Notes under the pieces: generated by a model | Told to the model about the DNA's origin: nothing | Databases searched by the model: none | What the model saw: only the letters and a program-made list of their open reading frames with translations | Source of the DNA: an uncultured Desulfobacterales bacterium | GTDB lineage: Bacteria > Desulfobacterota > Desulfobacteria > Desulfobacterales > JAFDCJ01 | Direction of reading: 5' to 3' | Assembly: GCA_945787595.1 (NCBI GenBank) | Contig: CALZJV010000015.1 | Coordinates: 1-26,061 of the forward strand | DNA length: 26,061 nt | Translations under genes and position numbers: made by a program | Shown: piece after piece, positions 18,208 through 25,914 of the stretch | Layout: the number at the start of each line of letters is the position of its first letter | Position numbering within the stretch: the first letter of the stretch is position 1

Positions 18208-18336
18208 ATCCAGGCGAAAGCTTCATCGACAGCTAAGGAAATAATAGGGGCTATTTACGATGCCTTGAATAGATATCGTGGCATCAAGCAACCTGAGGAC
18301 GATATCACTATGGTGGTGATCAAAGTCCAACGGTAA
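18208..18336 (+). pseudogene. C-terminal remnant of a SpoIIE/PP2C-type phosphatase
   Basis: The short frame reads QAKASSTAKEII, then GAIYDALNRYRGIK, then QPEDDITMVVIKVQR and a stop at 18334-18336. The Q-x-D-D-I-T-x-V-V-I-K ending is the hallmark C-terminus of PP2C-like (RsbU/SpoIIE) serine phosphatases, whose Asp pair binds metal. Only about 42 codons survive. Upstream in frame there is an ATG at 18193 and a TAG at 18178-18180, and no more of the domain is seen before pbpC. It is therefore a decayed or truncated gene, not a functional enzyme. The rest of 18069-18542 holds no other recognisable gene. Confidence 0.75.
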
Positions 18337-18542
18337 TGTTTGCAAGGGATTAATTTGAGACCGGGATTAAAAAAACTGAATGTAGCACCATTTACTTAAA
18401 TTGTTCTGACTGGGATAAAAAATTGTCAGTTTTTAATTAAGTTTTTATAAAAAAATGCCGATATTTTACCTGTTCCCTGGAAAAACATATCTGTAACTCG
18501 TGGGCTATGGTGATGCTCAGAAATTAAATGAAAGAATAAAAT

Positions 18543-18872
18543 ATGAAAATTTCCAACAAAGAGAAAAATTCTGAAAAAAGAGACGATCCAAGAATAGAAT
18601 ATTCGGGAAATATTTTCTTTATTTCAAAAAACCGTTTCTACGAAGGTGACTTAACAAATTATAGCGATCGCGGTTTATTCATTAGGACCTCTACTATTCT
18701 GCCAGTTGGAACGATCGTTACACTCGCACTACCTTATTTGGATGGGCATGTTAAACGTCGAGGCCAAGTTGTAAGGGCAAATTTAAAGGGGTTTGGCATA
18801 GAGCTGTTCAAAGAGGACCCTGAGCCATTCGAGAAAGTCACCCCGCGAGAGATGAAGATTAAGGTGAAATAG
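18543..18872 (+). CDS. PilZ-domain protein, probable cyclic-di-GMP receptor
   Basis: This 109-residue protein is essentially one PilZ domain, which binds cyclic di-GMP and alters a partner such as a motility or exopolysaccharide machine. Both binding motifs are present: RDDPR (RxxxR) near the N-terminus and NYSDRG (the D/N-x-S-x-x-G box) about 25 residues later. LPVGTIVTLALP and GQVVRANLKGFGIEL fit the family's beta barrel. The ribosome binding site is weak (AAAGAATAAAAT before the ATG). It stands alone on its strand, downstream of the phosphatase remnant and convergent with dhaK 16 bases away, so the target cannot be deduced. Confidence 0.9.
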   Translation: MKISNKEKNSEKRDDPRIEYSGNIFFISKNRFYEGDLTNYSDRGLFIRTSTILPVGTIVTLALPYLDGHVKRRGQVVRANLKGFGIELFKEDPEPFEKVTPREMKIKVK

Positions 18873-18888
18873 AGACGCACATATTTCG

Positions 18889-19878
18889 TTAACAATTCCA
18901 GCGTAATGCCGCCGTATGTACCGGAGCGTCCCACCACTTAATAAGATCGTCGTCAACGAGAGAGACGGTGAGGGAGCAACCGGCCATATCCAAAGAAGTG
19001 ACATAGTTGCCGACCAGCGAACGAACAATTCTGACGTTTCTTTTTTCCAGTTGTGCACGTGCGCAATCATACAACAGGTAGAGCTCCAACAAGGGCGTGG
19101 CCCCCAATCCGTTGACTAAAAAGATGGCGTTGTGTGTGCCTTGCGGTGCAAAATCATCCATGATGGCGCTGATCATTTGTTCGGATATCTCTGCGGCCGT
19201 TTTCATGTTCATCCGTTGTCGGCCAGGTTCGCCGTGTATTCCGACACCCATCTCCATTTCGTCTTGGCCGATTTTAAAGGTCGGCACTCCTGCAGCTGGA
19301 ACCGTACAACTGGTTAGCGCGACGCCCATCGAACGCGTGCGATCATTGACCTGTCGCCCCAGGTTGGCAGATTGGGTGAGGTCGAGACCTTTTTCGGCGG
19401 CGGCACCCACGATTTTTTCCACAATCATTGTCCCCGCCACGCCGCGACGTCCCGTGGTGTAAGTGGAATCTTCCACGGCGACGTCATCATTGGTGATAAC
19501 GGTCTCGACTTTGCCTTCGACCATTTCGGTGGCCATTTCAAAATTCATCACATCGCCGGAATAATTTTTAACAATGAAGAGGCACCCGGCTCCTCTTTCG
19601 ACTGCCTGGACAGCCGCTATCATCTGGTCCGGCGTGGGTGAAGTAAATACAGCGCCCGGGCAAGCGGCATCCAACATTCCATGCCCGACGAATCCGGCAT
19701 GAAGCGGCTCATGACCGCTGCCGCCTCCTGAAATGAGCCCAACTTTCCCGTCGACAAGATTGGCCCGCCGAACGAATTTTGTATCATCACCTAGCGCAAC
19801 AATATCCCCATGCGCCGCACAAAATCCTTTCACGCTTTCCATCACAACGTCATCGACCGTATTGATGAATTTTTTCAT
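18889..19878 (-). CDS. dhaK: Dihydroxyacetone kinase subunit DhaK (PTS-dependent)
   Basis: This is the substrate-binding subunit of the PEP-dependent dihydroxyacetone kinase, which works with DhaL to make dihydroxyacetone phosphate. AAGGAG seven bases before the ATG at 19878 sets the start and gives 329 residues. A longer in-frame reading to 20004 adds 42 residues encoded by repeat DNA and is rejected. The binding site is complete: GGGSGHEP (His56), KNYSGDVMNF (Asp109) and GVGIHGEPG (His215), the His that forms the covalent hemiaminal with substrate. It is the last gene of the dhaL-dhaM-EI-dhaK operon, 261 bases after the HPr-EI gene. The order with dhaK last is unusual: E. coli has dhaK first. 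Confidence 0.95.
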   Translation of the reverse strand: MKKFINTVDDVVMESVKGFCAAHGDIVALGDDTKFVRRANLVDGKVGLISGGGSGHEPLHAGFVGHGMLDAACPGAVFTSPTPDQMIAAVQAVERGAGCLFIVKNYSGDVMNFEMATEMVEGKVETVITNDDVAVEDSTYTTGRRGVAGTMIVEKIVGAAAEKGLDLTQSANLGRQVNDRTRSMGVALTSCTVPAAGVPTFKIGQDEMEMGVGIHGEPGRQRMNMKTAAEISEQMISAIMDDFAPQGTHNAIFLVNGLGATPLLELYLLYDCARAQLEKRNVRIVRSLVGNYVTSLDMAGCSLTVSLVDDDLIKWWDAPVHTAALRWNC

Positions 19879-19908
19879 TTTAAAGCTCCTTAATCCGGGC
19901 AAGCCGGA

Positions 19909-19939
19909 ATTGAAGATTGAAGATTGAAAATTGAAGATT
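19909..19939. repeat. Heptamer array ATTGAAG x4
   Basis: ATTGAAG, ATTGAAG, ATTGAAA, ATTGAAG and a partial ATT lie just upstream of the dhaK ribosome binding site. Related ATATTCAAT motifs occur at about 19997-20021. The rest of the 261-base gap between dhaK and the HPr-EI gene holds no gene. Confidence 0.7.
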
Positions 19940-20139
19940 TGTGGAGGTCGCTCTGCTCCGTCATTTCTAAAATTGAATGAATACCTTAAATTCTCAATAT
20001 TCAATCGATGATATTCAATTGTAACAAGATTGGATTCAACAGACGGTTAATTTTAGATACGCAACCTACATTAAGTTTAAATTTATCAACGATGCGTTTT
20101 TATGACCACATTCAGTGAAAATTTATGCAACTACAAGGG

Positions 20140-22074
20140 TTACTGTTTTTCAACCACATTCTCCTGGCGGGCCAATATTGCAGCCTTAACCTGCGCCAGG
20201 GCGGCCGGAGAAACGGAAAAGTTACGCAGCCCCATATCCAGTAGTACATCGATATAATCGGATTGTGATGCCATATCGCCGCAGAGGCTGACCTGTTTGC
20301 CGGTTCGTCGTCCATGGTCGATGGTTGTCTTGATCAACTCGAAGACGGCACGGTCGGCGCCTGTGTAGAGGTGGGCGATTTTGCTTTCGCCGCGATCACA
20401 TGCAGTAACATATTGAATCAAATCGTTACTGCCAATCGAAAAAAAGTCGGTTTCAAAATCTTCGATACACATCGCCACTGCGGGAACCTCTACCATGATG
20501 CCTAGCGCCGGTACGGTCAAGATTGGATCCGTGCGGCGCAACTGCACCAGTATTTCTTGCAGCAACTTTTTAGCCCTTTCAAACTCTTGCGGAACCGTAA
20601 CCATCGGGAGCATGATTTTAAGATTGCCAAAGGCCGATGCTCGCACAAGGGCTCTTAATTGGATGCGAAAAATGTCCTCGTGAAGCAACGACAGGCGGAT
20701 TCCGCGCACGCCTAAAAAGGGATTGCGTTCTTCTTTTTCGGTCAATCCCTCTACCGGTTTGTCGCCACCGGCATCCAATGTGCGGACGATGACCGGTTTT
20801 TCGCCTGCCCATTCAACCAGCTTTTTATAAACCTGAAATTGCATTTCTTCATCCGGCATTCCCAGGCCGTTGCTAAACAAAAACTCGGTTCTTACTAGCC
20901 CGATACCGTCACAGTGATCGGGAGAGACCAGTTTGAGATCTTCAAGTGTGCCAACGTTCAAGCCGACGTAGACCCTTTCGCCCGAGGGCATGGTCGGGTT
21001 GACCGTCAGAAATTTTTGTTGCTTTTTTGCGCGCTTCTCTGCGGTAACCTTTCGGCGAAGATAGTTTTGCACTGTCTCTTGATCCGGCGTGACGATCAAC
21101 TGTCCATCGACAGCATCCAGAATCATCAGCGTGTCCGGCTTAGCCGTCACCGTTTCCAATCCTACCAGCATAGGGATGCCGTGCGACCTGGCCAGCAGGG
21201 CTACATGACTGTTTACGCTCCCTTTTACTAACGCAATCCCTTTACAATAACGCCGATCGAGCATGGCAAAATCGGACGGCGATAAATCTTCGGCGATGAT
21301 AATTGCATCCTGAAATAAGGGCGGCAATGCTTCCGTTTTACCATATATATGGCTAAGTACACGCTGCTTCAAATCTACCAGATCGGCTGTACGCCCTCGA
21401 AAATAGGGATCATCCGCCTTTTCGAAGTGACGAACATGTTCATTCAATGTTTGCATCCAGGCGGTATGGGCCGAGGTGCCGTTGGCAATGGCTGCAACTG
21501 CGGGATCGATCAACGATCGATCTTGGACGAGGGACAATTGGAATTCCAGCACCTCAGCGATGTCTTTTTCGGCATTATCGATCAGGGCCCTAAGAGCGGA
21601 TTGAGCGGCCTTGATCGATCGGTGAAACAAACGCGTTTCATTTTCGACAGTTCCCCCGGGACGTTCGCCAAAAACATGTTTTTGATAGACAACAACCTTG
21701 CCGATGGCCAATCCCTTGGAAGCAATATGGCCTGCTTCAGAGGATAATTCCAAAGAATCCGCCGGTTTTTCACCGAAGTTATTCTTAATCAGCTCGACCA
21801 GGGATTGGAGCGCTTCCTGGGCGTCTTTGCCGTTTACCGCGATTTCAAGCACAGTGCCTTTGGGCGCCTTAGCCGCCATCACTTGAACGATGCTTTTGGC
21901 ATCGATCCAGGGTGAACCCGCAGAAGTTCTGATCCGTATTTGGCTTGAATAACGCTTGGCCAATTTCGTCAATTGGATCGCCGGCCGTGCATGTAACCCG
22001 ATTTTGTTGGTCAGCTGCACGGATGCTGTGCGCATTTTTTTCTTCTTATCAGGGTTAGAATGGCTTTCAACCAT
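20140..22074 (-). CDS. HPr-Enzyme I fusion phosphotransferase of the dha system
   Basis: This is a fused phosphocarrier that takes phosphate from PEP and passes it through HPr to the EIIA (DhaM) partner. From the start at 22074 it has 644 residues: HPr (about 14-100) with KIGLHARPA (phospho-His28) and DAKSIVQVM; then full Enzyme I (about 110-640) with phospho-His290 in VNSHVALLAR, RTEFLF, RTLDAGGDKP, NPFLGVRGIR, FSIGSNDLIQY and Cys598 in LCGDMAS. The start is uncertain. GGTGAG precedes 22074, a GTG at 22164 would run through a hairpin, and an ATG at 22035 would put the HPr His at position 15 as in free HPr. E. coli DhaM fuses EIIA-HPr-EI with a truncated EI; here EIIA is separate and EI is full length, so it probably needs no other PTS enzymes. 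Confidence 0.92.
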   Translation of the reverse strand: MVESHSNPDKKKKMRTASVQLTNKIGLHARPAIQLTKLAKRYSSQIRIRTSAGSPWIDAKSIVQVMAAKAPKGTVLEIAVNGKDAQEALQSLVELIKNNFGEKPADSLELSSEAGHIASKGLAIGKVVVYQKHVFGERPGGTVENETRLFHRSIKAAQSALRALIDNAEKDIAEVLEFQLSLVQDRSLIDPAVAAIANGTSAHTAWMQTLNEHVRHFEKADDPYFRGRTADLVDLKQRVLSHIYGKTEALPPLFQDAIIIAEDLSPSDFAMLDRRYCKGIALVKGSVNSHVALLARSHGIPMLVGLETVTAKPDTLMILDAVDGQLIVTPDQETVQNYLRRKVTAEKRAKKQQKFLTVNPTMPSGERVYVGLNVGTLEDLKLVSPDHCDGIGLVRTEFLFSNGLGMPDEEMQFQVYKKLVEWAGEKPVIVRTLDAGGDKPVEGLTEKEERNPFLGVRGIRLSLLHEDIFRIQLRALVRASAFGNLKIMLPMVTVPQEFERAKKLLQEILVQLRRTDPILTVPALGIMVEVPAVAMCIEDFETDFFSIGSNDLIQYVTACDRGESKIAHLYTGADRAVFELIKTTIDHGRRTGKQVSLCGDMASQSDYIDVLLDMGLRNFSVSPAALAQVKAAILARQENVVEKQ

Positions 22075-22128
22075 GCATCTCACCGTATGAAGGGCCTCGG
22101 AAAAAAATAAATCCATAATCTTGCTTGT

Positions 22129-22160
22129 CTTTTGGCCCGGCTTCGGCGTTGCGCCAAAAG
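22129..22160. other. Hairpin between dhaM and the HPr-EI gene
   Basis: CTTTTGGC (22129-22136) and GCCAAAAG (22153-22160) form a perfect 8-bp stem with a GC-rich loop. It lies in the 176-base spacer between the EIIA stop and the chosen HPr-EI start. It may stabilise or attenuate the operon transcript. There is no clear T-run in the minus-strand direction. Confidence 0.45.
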
Positions 22161-22250
22161 TCACTTATAGACAATATGCTCCCCTTGCCGCGCCTTGAAG
22201 ACGAACCAAAATCCGGCGCAATCTTTGTGTATTTATTTATTCCCGCGACC

Positions 22251-22643
22251 CTAACTACTGCAAAGCTCTTCAGCCGTCGCTCGAACCTCTTGCAGGGAAG
22301 CGCCGCTGGCTGCTTCCGTCGCCGCCATAATCGCCCCTTCAACGATGGGGGCATTACAAATCAACACCTTGGGCTGCTTTTCCGGGGGCAGCATTTCGAT
22401 AGCCATCTCACTGTTGGTCTCCGCACCGCCTAAATCTACCAGGATGGCGACGCCTTTGTCCGTCCAGGCGGTGTTGATGGCGGTTAAAATTTTATTGACA
22501 TCGGATCCCAACCCCCCATCCGGATCACCGCCACAAAAGGCCAAGGTAACTTCATCGCCGACCATCTGCCGAACCATCTCCGCAGTTCCGCTGGCAACTT
22601 TCTCCGAATGTGACACAATGACGATAGCGACATTCTCATTCAT
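22251..22643 (-). CDS. dhaM: DhaM-type PTS EIIA subunit of dihydroxyacetone kinase
   Basis: This 130-residue stand-alone EIIA (mannose-like fold) carries phosphate from HPr to the DhaL-bound ADP. The phospho-His is His12 in VIVSHSEKVASG. GGDPDGGLGSD, LVDLGGAETNSEMAIE and APIVEGAI are family signatures. The start is the ATG at 22643, which lies eight bases inside the 3' end of dhaL (ATGAATGA junction), suggesting translational coupling. Upstream in-frame codons belong to dhaL sequence. In E. coli the same domain is fused to HPr and EI in one DhaM protein. Confidence 0.93.
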   Translation of the reverse strand: MNENVAIVIVSHSEKVASGTAEMVRQMVGDEVTLAFCGGDPDGGLGSDVNKILTAINTAWTDKGVAILVDLGGAETNSEMAIEMLPPEKQPKVLICNAPIVEGAIMAATEAASGASLQEVRATAEELCSS

Positions 22644-23268
22644 TCTTAGCAGTCTCCAAAATATTGCAAATTTGCCGGATGGCCAACCCGCAGGTTCTTG
22701 CACCGGGATCCATGTGGCCGATGCTGCGCTCGCCCAAGTAGGAAGCGCGCCCTTTTAACGCCATCATTTCGACGGTTTGCGCTTCGGAGGTTGCCACGGT
22801 TTCCTTCAGCTTGGCATATAGGTCAGATTCGGCTTCATTGTTTTTGAGAACTTCCAAGGCCGGCACCAGAACATCCAGCATGGTTTTTTGGCCGACATCT
22901 GACCGACCTCGTCTTTTAACCGCATCAATACCGGCGGCAAAGCACTCGGTAAAAATGTCTTTGTTTAGCGCGCGCGAGCCTAAAGATTTGCCCATCTCCA
23001 TAAGCAAGCTGCCAAATAGAGGGCCAGAAGCGCCTCCTACGCTCATGACCAAGGTCATGCCCATCGATTTTAATGCTTCGCCGTCGGGCTTGGCGTAAAT
23101 GGCCGACAGCTCTTGCATAATTTTTTCCGCCCCCCGCTTCATATTGATACCGTGATCACCGTCTCCAATGGCCTGATCCAGTCGGGTAAGCTCGTCGGCA
23201 TGGGTGATGACCACATTAAGCGTTGAGGTTATGAACGCTTGTAGTTGCATATTTCTTATTTCAGTCAT
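22636..23268 (-). CDS. dhaL: Dihydroxyacetone kinase subunit DhaL (ADP-binding)
   Basis: This 210-residue all-helical subunit holds ADP as a permanent cofactor; ADP is phosphorylated by DhaM and the phosphate passed to substrate on DhaK. The Mg-nucleotide motif LDQAIGDGDHG (Asp31, Asp36, Asp38), GGASGPLFG, GRSDVGQKTMLDVL and the C-terminal KGRASYLGERSIGHMDPGA are all present. AAGGAG lies 11 bases before the ATG at 23268, a wide spacing; the internal Met7 is an alternative start. It is the first gene of the operon. No DhaR or DhaS regulator is in the window. Confidence 0.94.
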   Translation of the reverse strand: MTEIRNMQLQAFITSTLNVVITHADELTRLDQAIGDGDHGINMKRGAEKIMQELSAIYAKPDGEALKSMGMTLVMSVGGASGPLFGSLLMEMGKSLGSRALNKDIFTECFAAGIDAVKRRGRSDVGQKTMLDVLVPALEVLKNNEAESDLYAKLKETVATSEAQTVEMMALKGRASYLGERSIGHMDPGARTCGLAIRQICNILETAKNE

Positions 23269-23394
23269 GAAGTCTTCTGCTCCTTTTTTACTTCAAATAA
23301 AGCCTTTTGTCCCAAAATAGCATTCTCAGGTCGAAAAGCAATGAATTTCGCATTATTAGGAATATCTGAATCTAACATCGGTGGTCATAAAAAT

Positions 23395-23445
23395 GCAGGT
23401 TTGACAAAGCAAGTTTGAAAGTTCAGATAAATTAAGCAGGTTTGA
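23395..23445 (+). promoter_or_regulatory. Three direct repeats GCARGTTTGA in the dhaL-cinA divergent spacer
   Basis: GCAGGTTTGA (23395-23404), GCAAGTTTGA (23409-23418) and GCAGGTTTGA (23436-23445) stand 14 and 27 bases apart. A TTGACA (23401-23406) overlaps the first, with a possible weak -10 (GATAAA, 19-base gap), so the repeats could be an operator. The 313-base divergent spacer (23269-23581) holds nothing else that I recognise. Confidence 0.35.
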
Positions 23446-23581
23446 AATCTCTTAATCGATACCTTGAAGAATTCCAAGATAAGACAATTACGGACGTCGT
23501 AAAAATCCCCTGTTCATTCTCATGAAATAATGGCATAATTTCCCGTAAAAAAAAACGCGTATTCAATTTAGGAGACCCTTC

Positions 23582-24817
23582 ATGCATGCAGAAATTGTGA
23601 TGATTGGAACGGAGCTTTTACTGGGGGAACTTGTTGATACCAACGCCAACAGATTGGCCAAAGCATTGCGCGAAATCGGACTTGACCTTTATTATAAAAC
23701 GACCGCCGGCGATAACGAAGCCCGAATCACGGAAGTACTCAATTCGGCTTTGGATCGCTCTGATGTGATCATCACCTCAGGAGGAATCGGGCCGACGGTC
23801 GATGACGTGACGCGCCAGGCCGTTGCAAAAGCCACCGGCCGCAAACTGGTTTACAGTACCGATCTGGAGGCTCAAATTGCAGCCCGTTTTCGAAGTTTCG
23901 GCCGCGTGATGGCTGAAAATAATAAGCGCCAGGCGTATATTCCTGAAGGTGCCTTGCCGCTGTCAAACCCGGTTGGAACGGCGCCCTGCTTTCTTTGTGA
24001 AGATATCCGGGGACGTGGTGTTGTCATTTCGCTGCCCGGGGTCCCGCGTGAGCTGGAATATATGCTGAGAAAAAAAGTTCTGCCGCTACTTGTCGAGAGA
24101 ATGGGAGGCGCAAAGGTCACTAAGATACGGATCTTGAGGACCTGTGCCGTGGGAGAAAGCAATGTCGATCGGGCAATCGGCGATTTGATGACTACGAAAA
24201 ATCCGACCATCGGGTTGGCCGCCCATGCGGGTCAAACTGATGTCCGCATCACGGCCAAGGCCGACACGGAGGCGGAAGCCGACACCCTCATCGCACCGCT
24301 TGAAGCCGAAATTCGACAGCGACTAGGCGTCGCCATTTACGGCGTGGAAAAAGAAACCGTGCCTGAAGTGATCGGAGGGTTGTTATCAGGGAAGAATTTA
24401 AAGTTGGGTGTGATCGATACCCTTACCGGCGGCCTCCTGACTCGGGAACTCATCGACGCCGGATTCGGTGGCTTGATCTCTATCAACCTGCACACAATCG
24501 ACGTGACGGCAGCATTACAAAAGGCCGGCCTGGCGTTACCAGCGGATGGGCGCGAAGGGGAATGCCGCTCACTTGCCTTGGGCCTGGCAGAGACTGTCGC
24601 CCCGCCCGACGGCGTCGGTGTTGCCATGGCTGGTCCCTTTAACGATAATTTGACCTTCATTGCGCTTTGCGGGCCGCAGGATATGCGGCTGGCCGAAGCG
24701 GGCCGTAACTATCAGGATTCCAAATATATCCTAAGCTGGCTTGCGATCCAGGGTCTGGATTGGTTAAGACGAGCGGTGTTGGGGCAGCTCACGTCCCCGG
24801 CGGATTGGAATGAGTAG
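23582..24817 (+). CDS. cinA: CinA-family protein with degenerate C-terminal domain
   Basis: This 411-residue protein is of the CinA family: an N-terminal molybdopterin-binding-like (MoCF/COG1058) domain with ADP-ribose pyrophosphatase activity in studied members, plus a C-terminal PncC-type NMN deamidase domain. The N-domain (about 3-170) is intact, with GTELLLGELVDTNA, TSGGIGPTVDDVT (65-77) and SLPGVPRELEYM. The C-domain (about 260-400) lacks the usual AESCTGG active-site box; residues 277-284 read VIDTLTGG, with the catalytic Ser and the Cys replaced. The GGxxxYxxxxK region is also unrecognisable. Deamidase activity is therefore probably lost. AGGAG seven bases before the ATG supports the start. 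The gene is divergent from the dha operon and stands alone. Confidence 0.9.
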   Translation: MHAEIVMIGTELLLGELVDTNANRLAKALREIGLDLYYKTTAGDNEARITEVLNSALDRSDVIITSGGIGPTVDDVTRQAVAKATGRKLVYSTDLEAQIAARFRSFGRVMAENNKRQAYIPEGALPLSNPVGTAPCFLCEDIRGRGVVISLPGVPRELEYMLRKKVLPLLVERMGGAKVTKIRILRTCAVGESNVDRAIGDLMTTKNPTIGLAAHAGQTDVRITAKADTEAEADTLIAPLEAEIRQRLGVAIYGVEKETVPEVIGGLLSGKNLKLGVIDTLTGGLLTRELIDAGFGGLISINLHTIDVTAALQKAGLALPADGREGECRSLALGLAETVAPPDGVGVAMAGPFNDNLTFIALCGPQDMRLAEAGRNYQDSKYILSWLAIQGLDWLRRAVLGQLTSPADWNE

Positions 24818-24923
24818 TGAAACACTAGGCCCGAAGGACGATTCGTTTGGCTGGCCTATAAAAAATTAAGAGTTCATCCATTGAAGCTATATGTTGCTGG
24901 TTAATCGTTCAAATGTAACTGAA

Positions 24924-25112
24924 TCAGGCAGCACATTTGGTTTTGCATTGCGCTTCGACACTATCACAGTATGCATCAAATACAAAAAACATACAGGCGT
25001 TGTTATAAGATGACTTTTGATAGAAATGGCAATTTTTTTGCTGCTCCGGGCCGCCAGCTGAGCAGACGGAAATAATATCCTGCTTACAAAAACATACTTC
25101 GCTAATCTGCAC
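24924..25112 (-). CDS. Small cysteine-rich protein of unknown function
   Basis: I do not recognise this family with certainty. The 62-residue protein has eight cysteines, in CxC near the N-terminus, then single Cys at VCS, NCH, ACM and YCD, and a final CKTKC. A perfect AGGAGG lies eight bases before a GTG at 25112; a GTG at 25121 would overlap that site and is rejected. There is no signal peptide or membrane segment, so the cysteines are probably reduced or metal-bound in the cytoplasm: Zn or an iron-sulfur cluster would fit. SAGGPEQQKNCHFYQKSSYNN and MFFVFDAYCDSVEAQ look like ordered, selected sequence rather than noise. It is convergent with cinA and stands alone. Confidence 0.7.
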   Translation of the reverse strand: MQISEVCFCKQDIISVCSAGGPEQQKNCHFYQKSSYNNACMFFVFDAYCDSVEAQCKTKCAA

Positions 25113-25184
25113 GACGATCACCTCCTAGGATAGCTAATACCTCGATTGAGTTGATACTTAATTAGTTTCCATCCATAAATAGTC

Positions 25185-25283
25185 TTTTTGCCCAATCTCG
25201 GCGTCAATCGGCGCGTTTGATTGTGCGACGTAACCAGCTACGTCTCCGCACAAACGCTTGATTTCCTTGACCTTGGACAAAAA
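25185..25283. repeat. Long imperfect palindrome (99 bases), REP/BIME-like
   Basis: The outer arms TTTTTG-CCCAA and TTGGA-CAAAAA pair, then GTCAATC with a GATTTCCTTGAC region, then GCGTTTG with CAAACGC, TGTGCG with CGCACA, and ACGTA with TACGT around the loop ACCAGC. Small bulges break the stem. Such a bulged hairpin of near-fixed length suggests a dispersed palindromic element or a folded RNA. It is not followed by a gene, and no second copy is in this window. Confidence 0.6.
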
Positions 25284-25314
25284 TCCGCATTTCTGGATCG
25301 GAAACACTATTTGG

Positions 25315-25350
25315 TGCCCAAATCGATTTTAACCGATTTACGGATGGGCA
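25315..25350. other. Two-tier stem-loop
   Basis: TGCCCA (25315-25320) pairs with TGGGCA (25345-25350), and inside it AATCG pairs with CGATT around ATTTTAAC. It is followed by TTAATTAAAAAG. It may be a weak terminator, but no gene ends just before it on the plus strand. Confidence 0.35.
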
Positions 25351-25914
25351 TTAATTAAAAAGTTGCATCGAGTTTGCCAAACTGCACGGTCAATGCGTGT
25401 CTTGCGTTGAAAATAGATGTGCAGTTAACTATATTTATAGTAAGCAATATTTATGCCAACTATTGCCAAATGGACTGGGGACCTTGGATACGCATCGGTC
25501 GGTTTGTAAAAACATAATATTCCGGTTAGACGAAATCCCTGTGGTTTGGGTGACGGCAAGCAGTGCGTCCGAGCATTGCCTACGGATCCGGTCTTAAAGG
25601 ACATCAGATACAAATGAAATGCTGGTTTTGAAGCTATTTGCGGTGATGTGGCGGCATGGAGTTTTGTTTTAGCAAGGCCGGATTGCTGAAGTGAAAGGCA
25701 ACCTGCCATTTTAATTTTGTGAACCGCCGTTAAGGTAAACCCGACAAATTTTTGACGTCTTGATAAATTTGTTTCATCAGATTTGGGAATTAATCGAATA
25801 GACTCACTGGAAAAAATATTGTGACAGCGTAAAATTTTCTAAATGCTAGCATTCTGATGATAAATCCCCTTCACATAATTATCATGCAAGATTGTGCTAT
25901 AGATGAAGTCATAA
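25351..25914. other. Intergenic stretch with no supported gene
   Basis: No gene could be supported here. Two overlapping opposite-strand frames (66 and 94 codons) lack ribosome binding sites and known motifs. Visible are ACAAATTT (25744-25751) paired with AAATTTGT (25765-25772) and the 12-base palindrome AATGCTAGCATT (25842-25853). The section from about 25440 to 25720 has a more complex, less AT-rich composition than its surroundings and might be a decayed gene or dispersed element. Confidence 0.5.

Noticed and set aside
19879..20004. N-terminal extension of DhaK by 42 residues
   Set aside because: The added residues come from the ATTGAAG repeat, and the ATG at 19878 has AAGGAG at ideal spacing and gives the standard DhaK start.
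22075..22164. GTG start at 22164 for the HPr-EI fusion
   Set aside because: Translation would begin within a hairpin and add 30 residues unlike any HPr; starts at 22074 or 22035 fit better.
25185..25283. Integron attC site
   Set aside because: The hairpin is attC-like in shape, but no GTTRRRY/RYYYAAC core pair is found at its ends and there is no integrase or cassette array.
25425..25709. Minus-strand 94-codon frame
   Set aside because: No ribosome binding site, no known domain, and an overlapping frame on the other strand; left as an unexplained tract.
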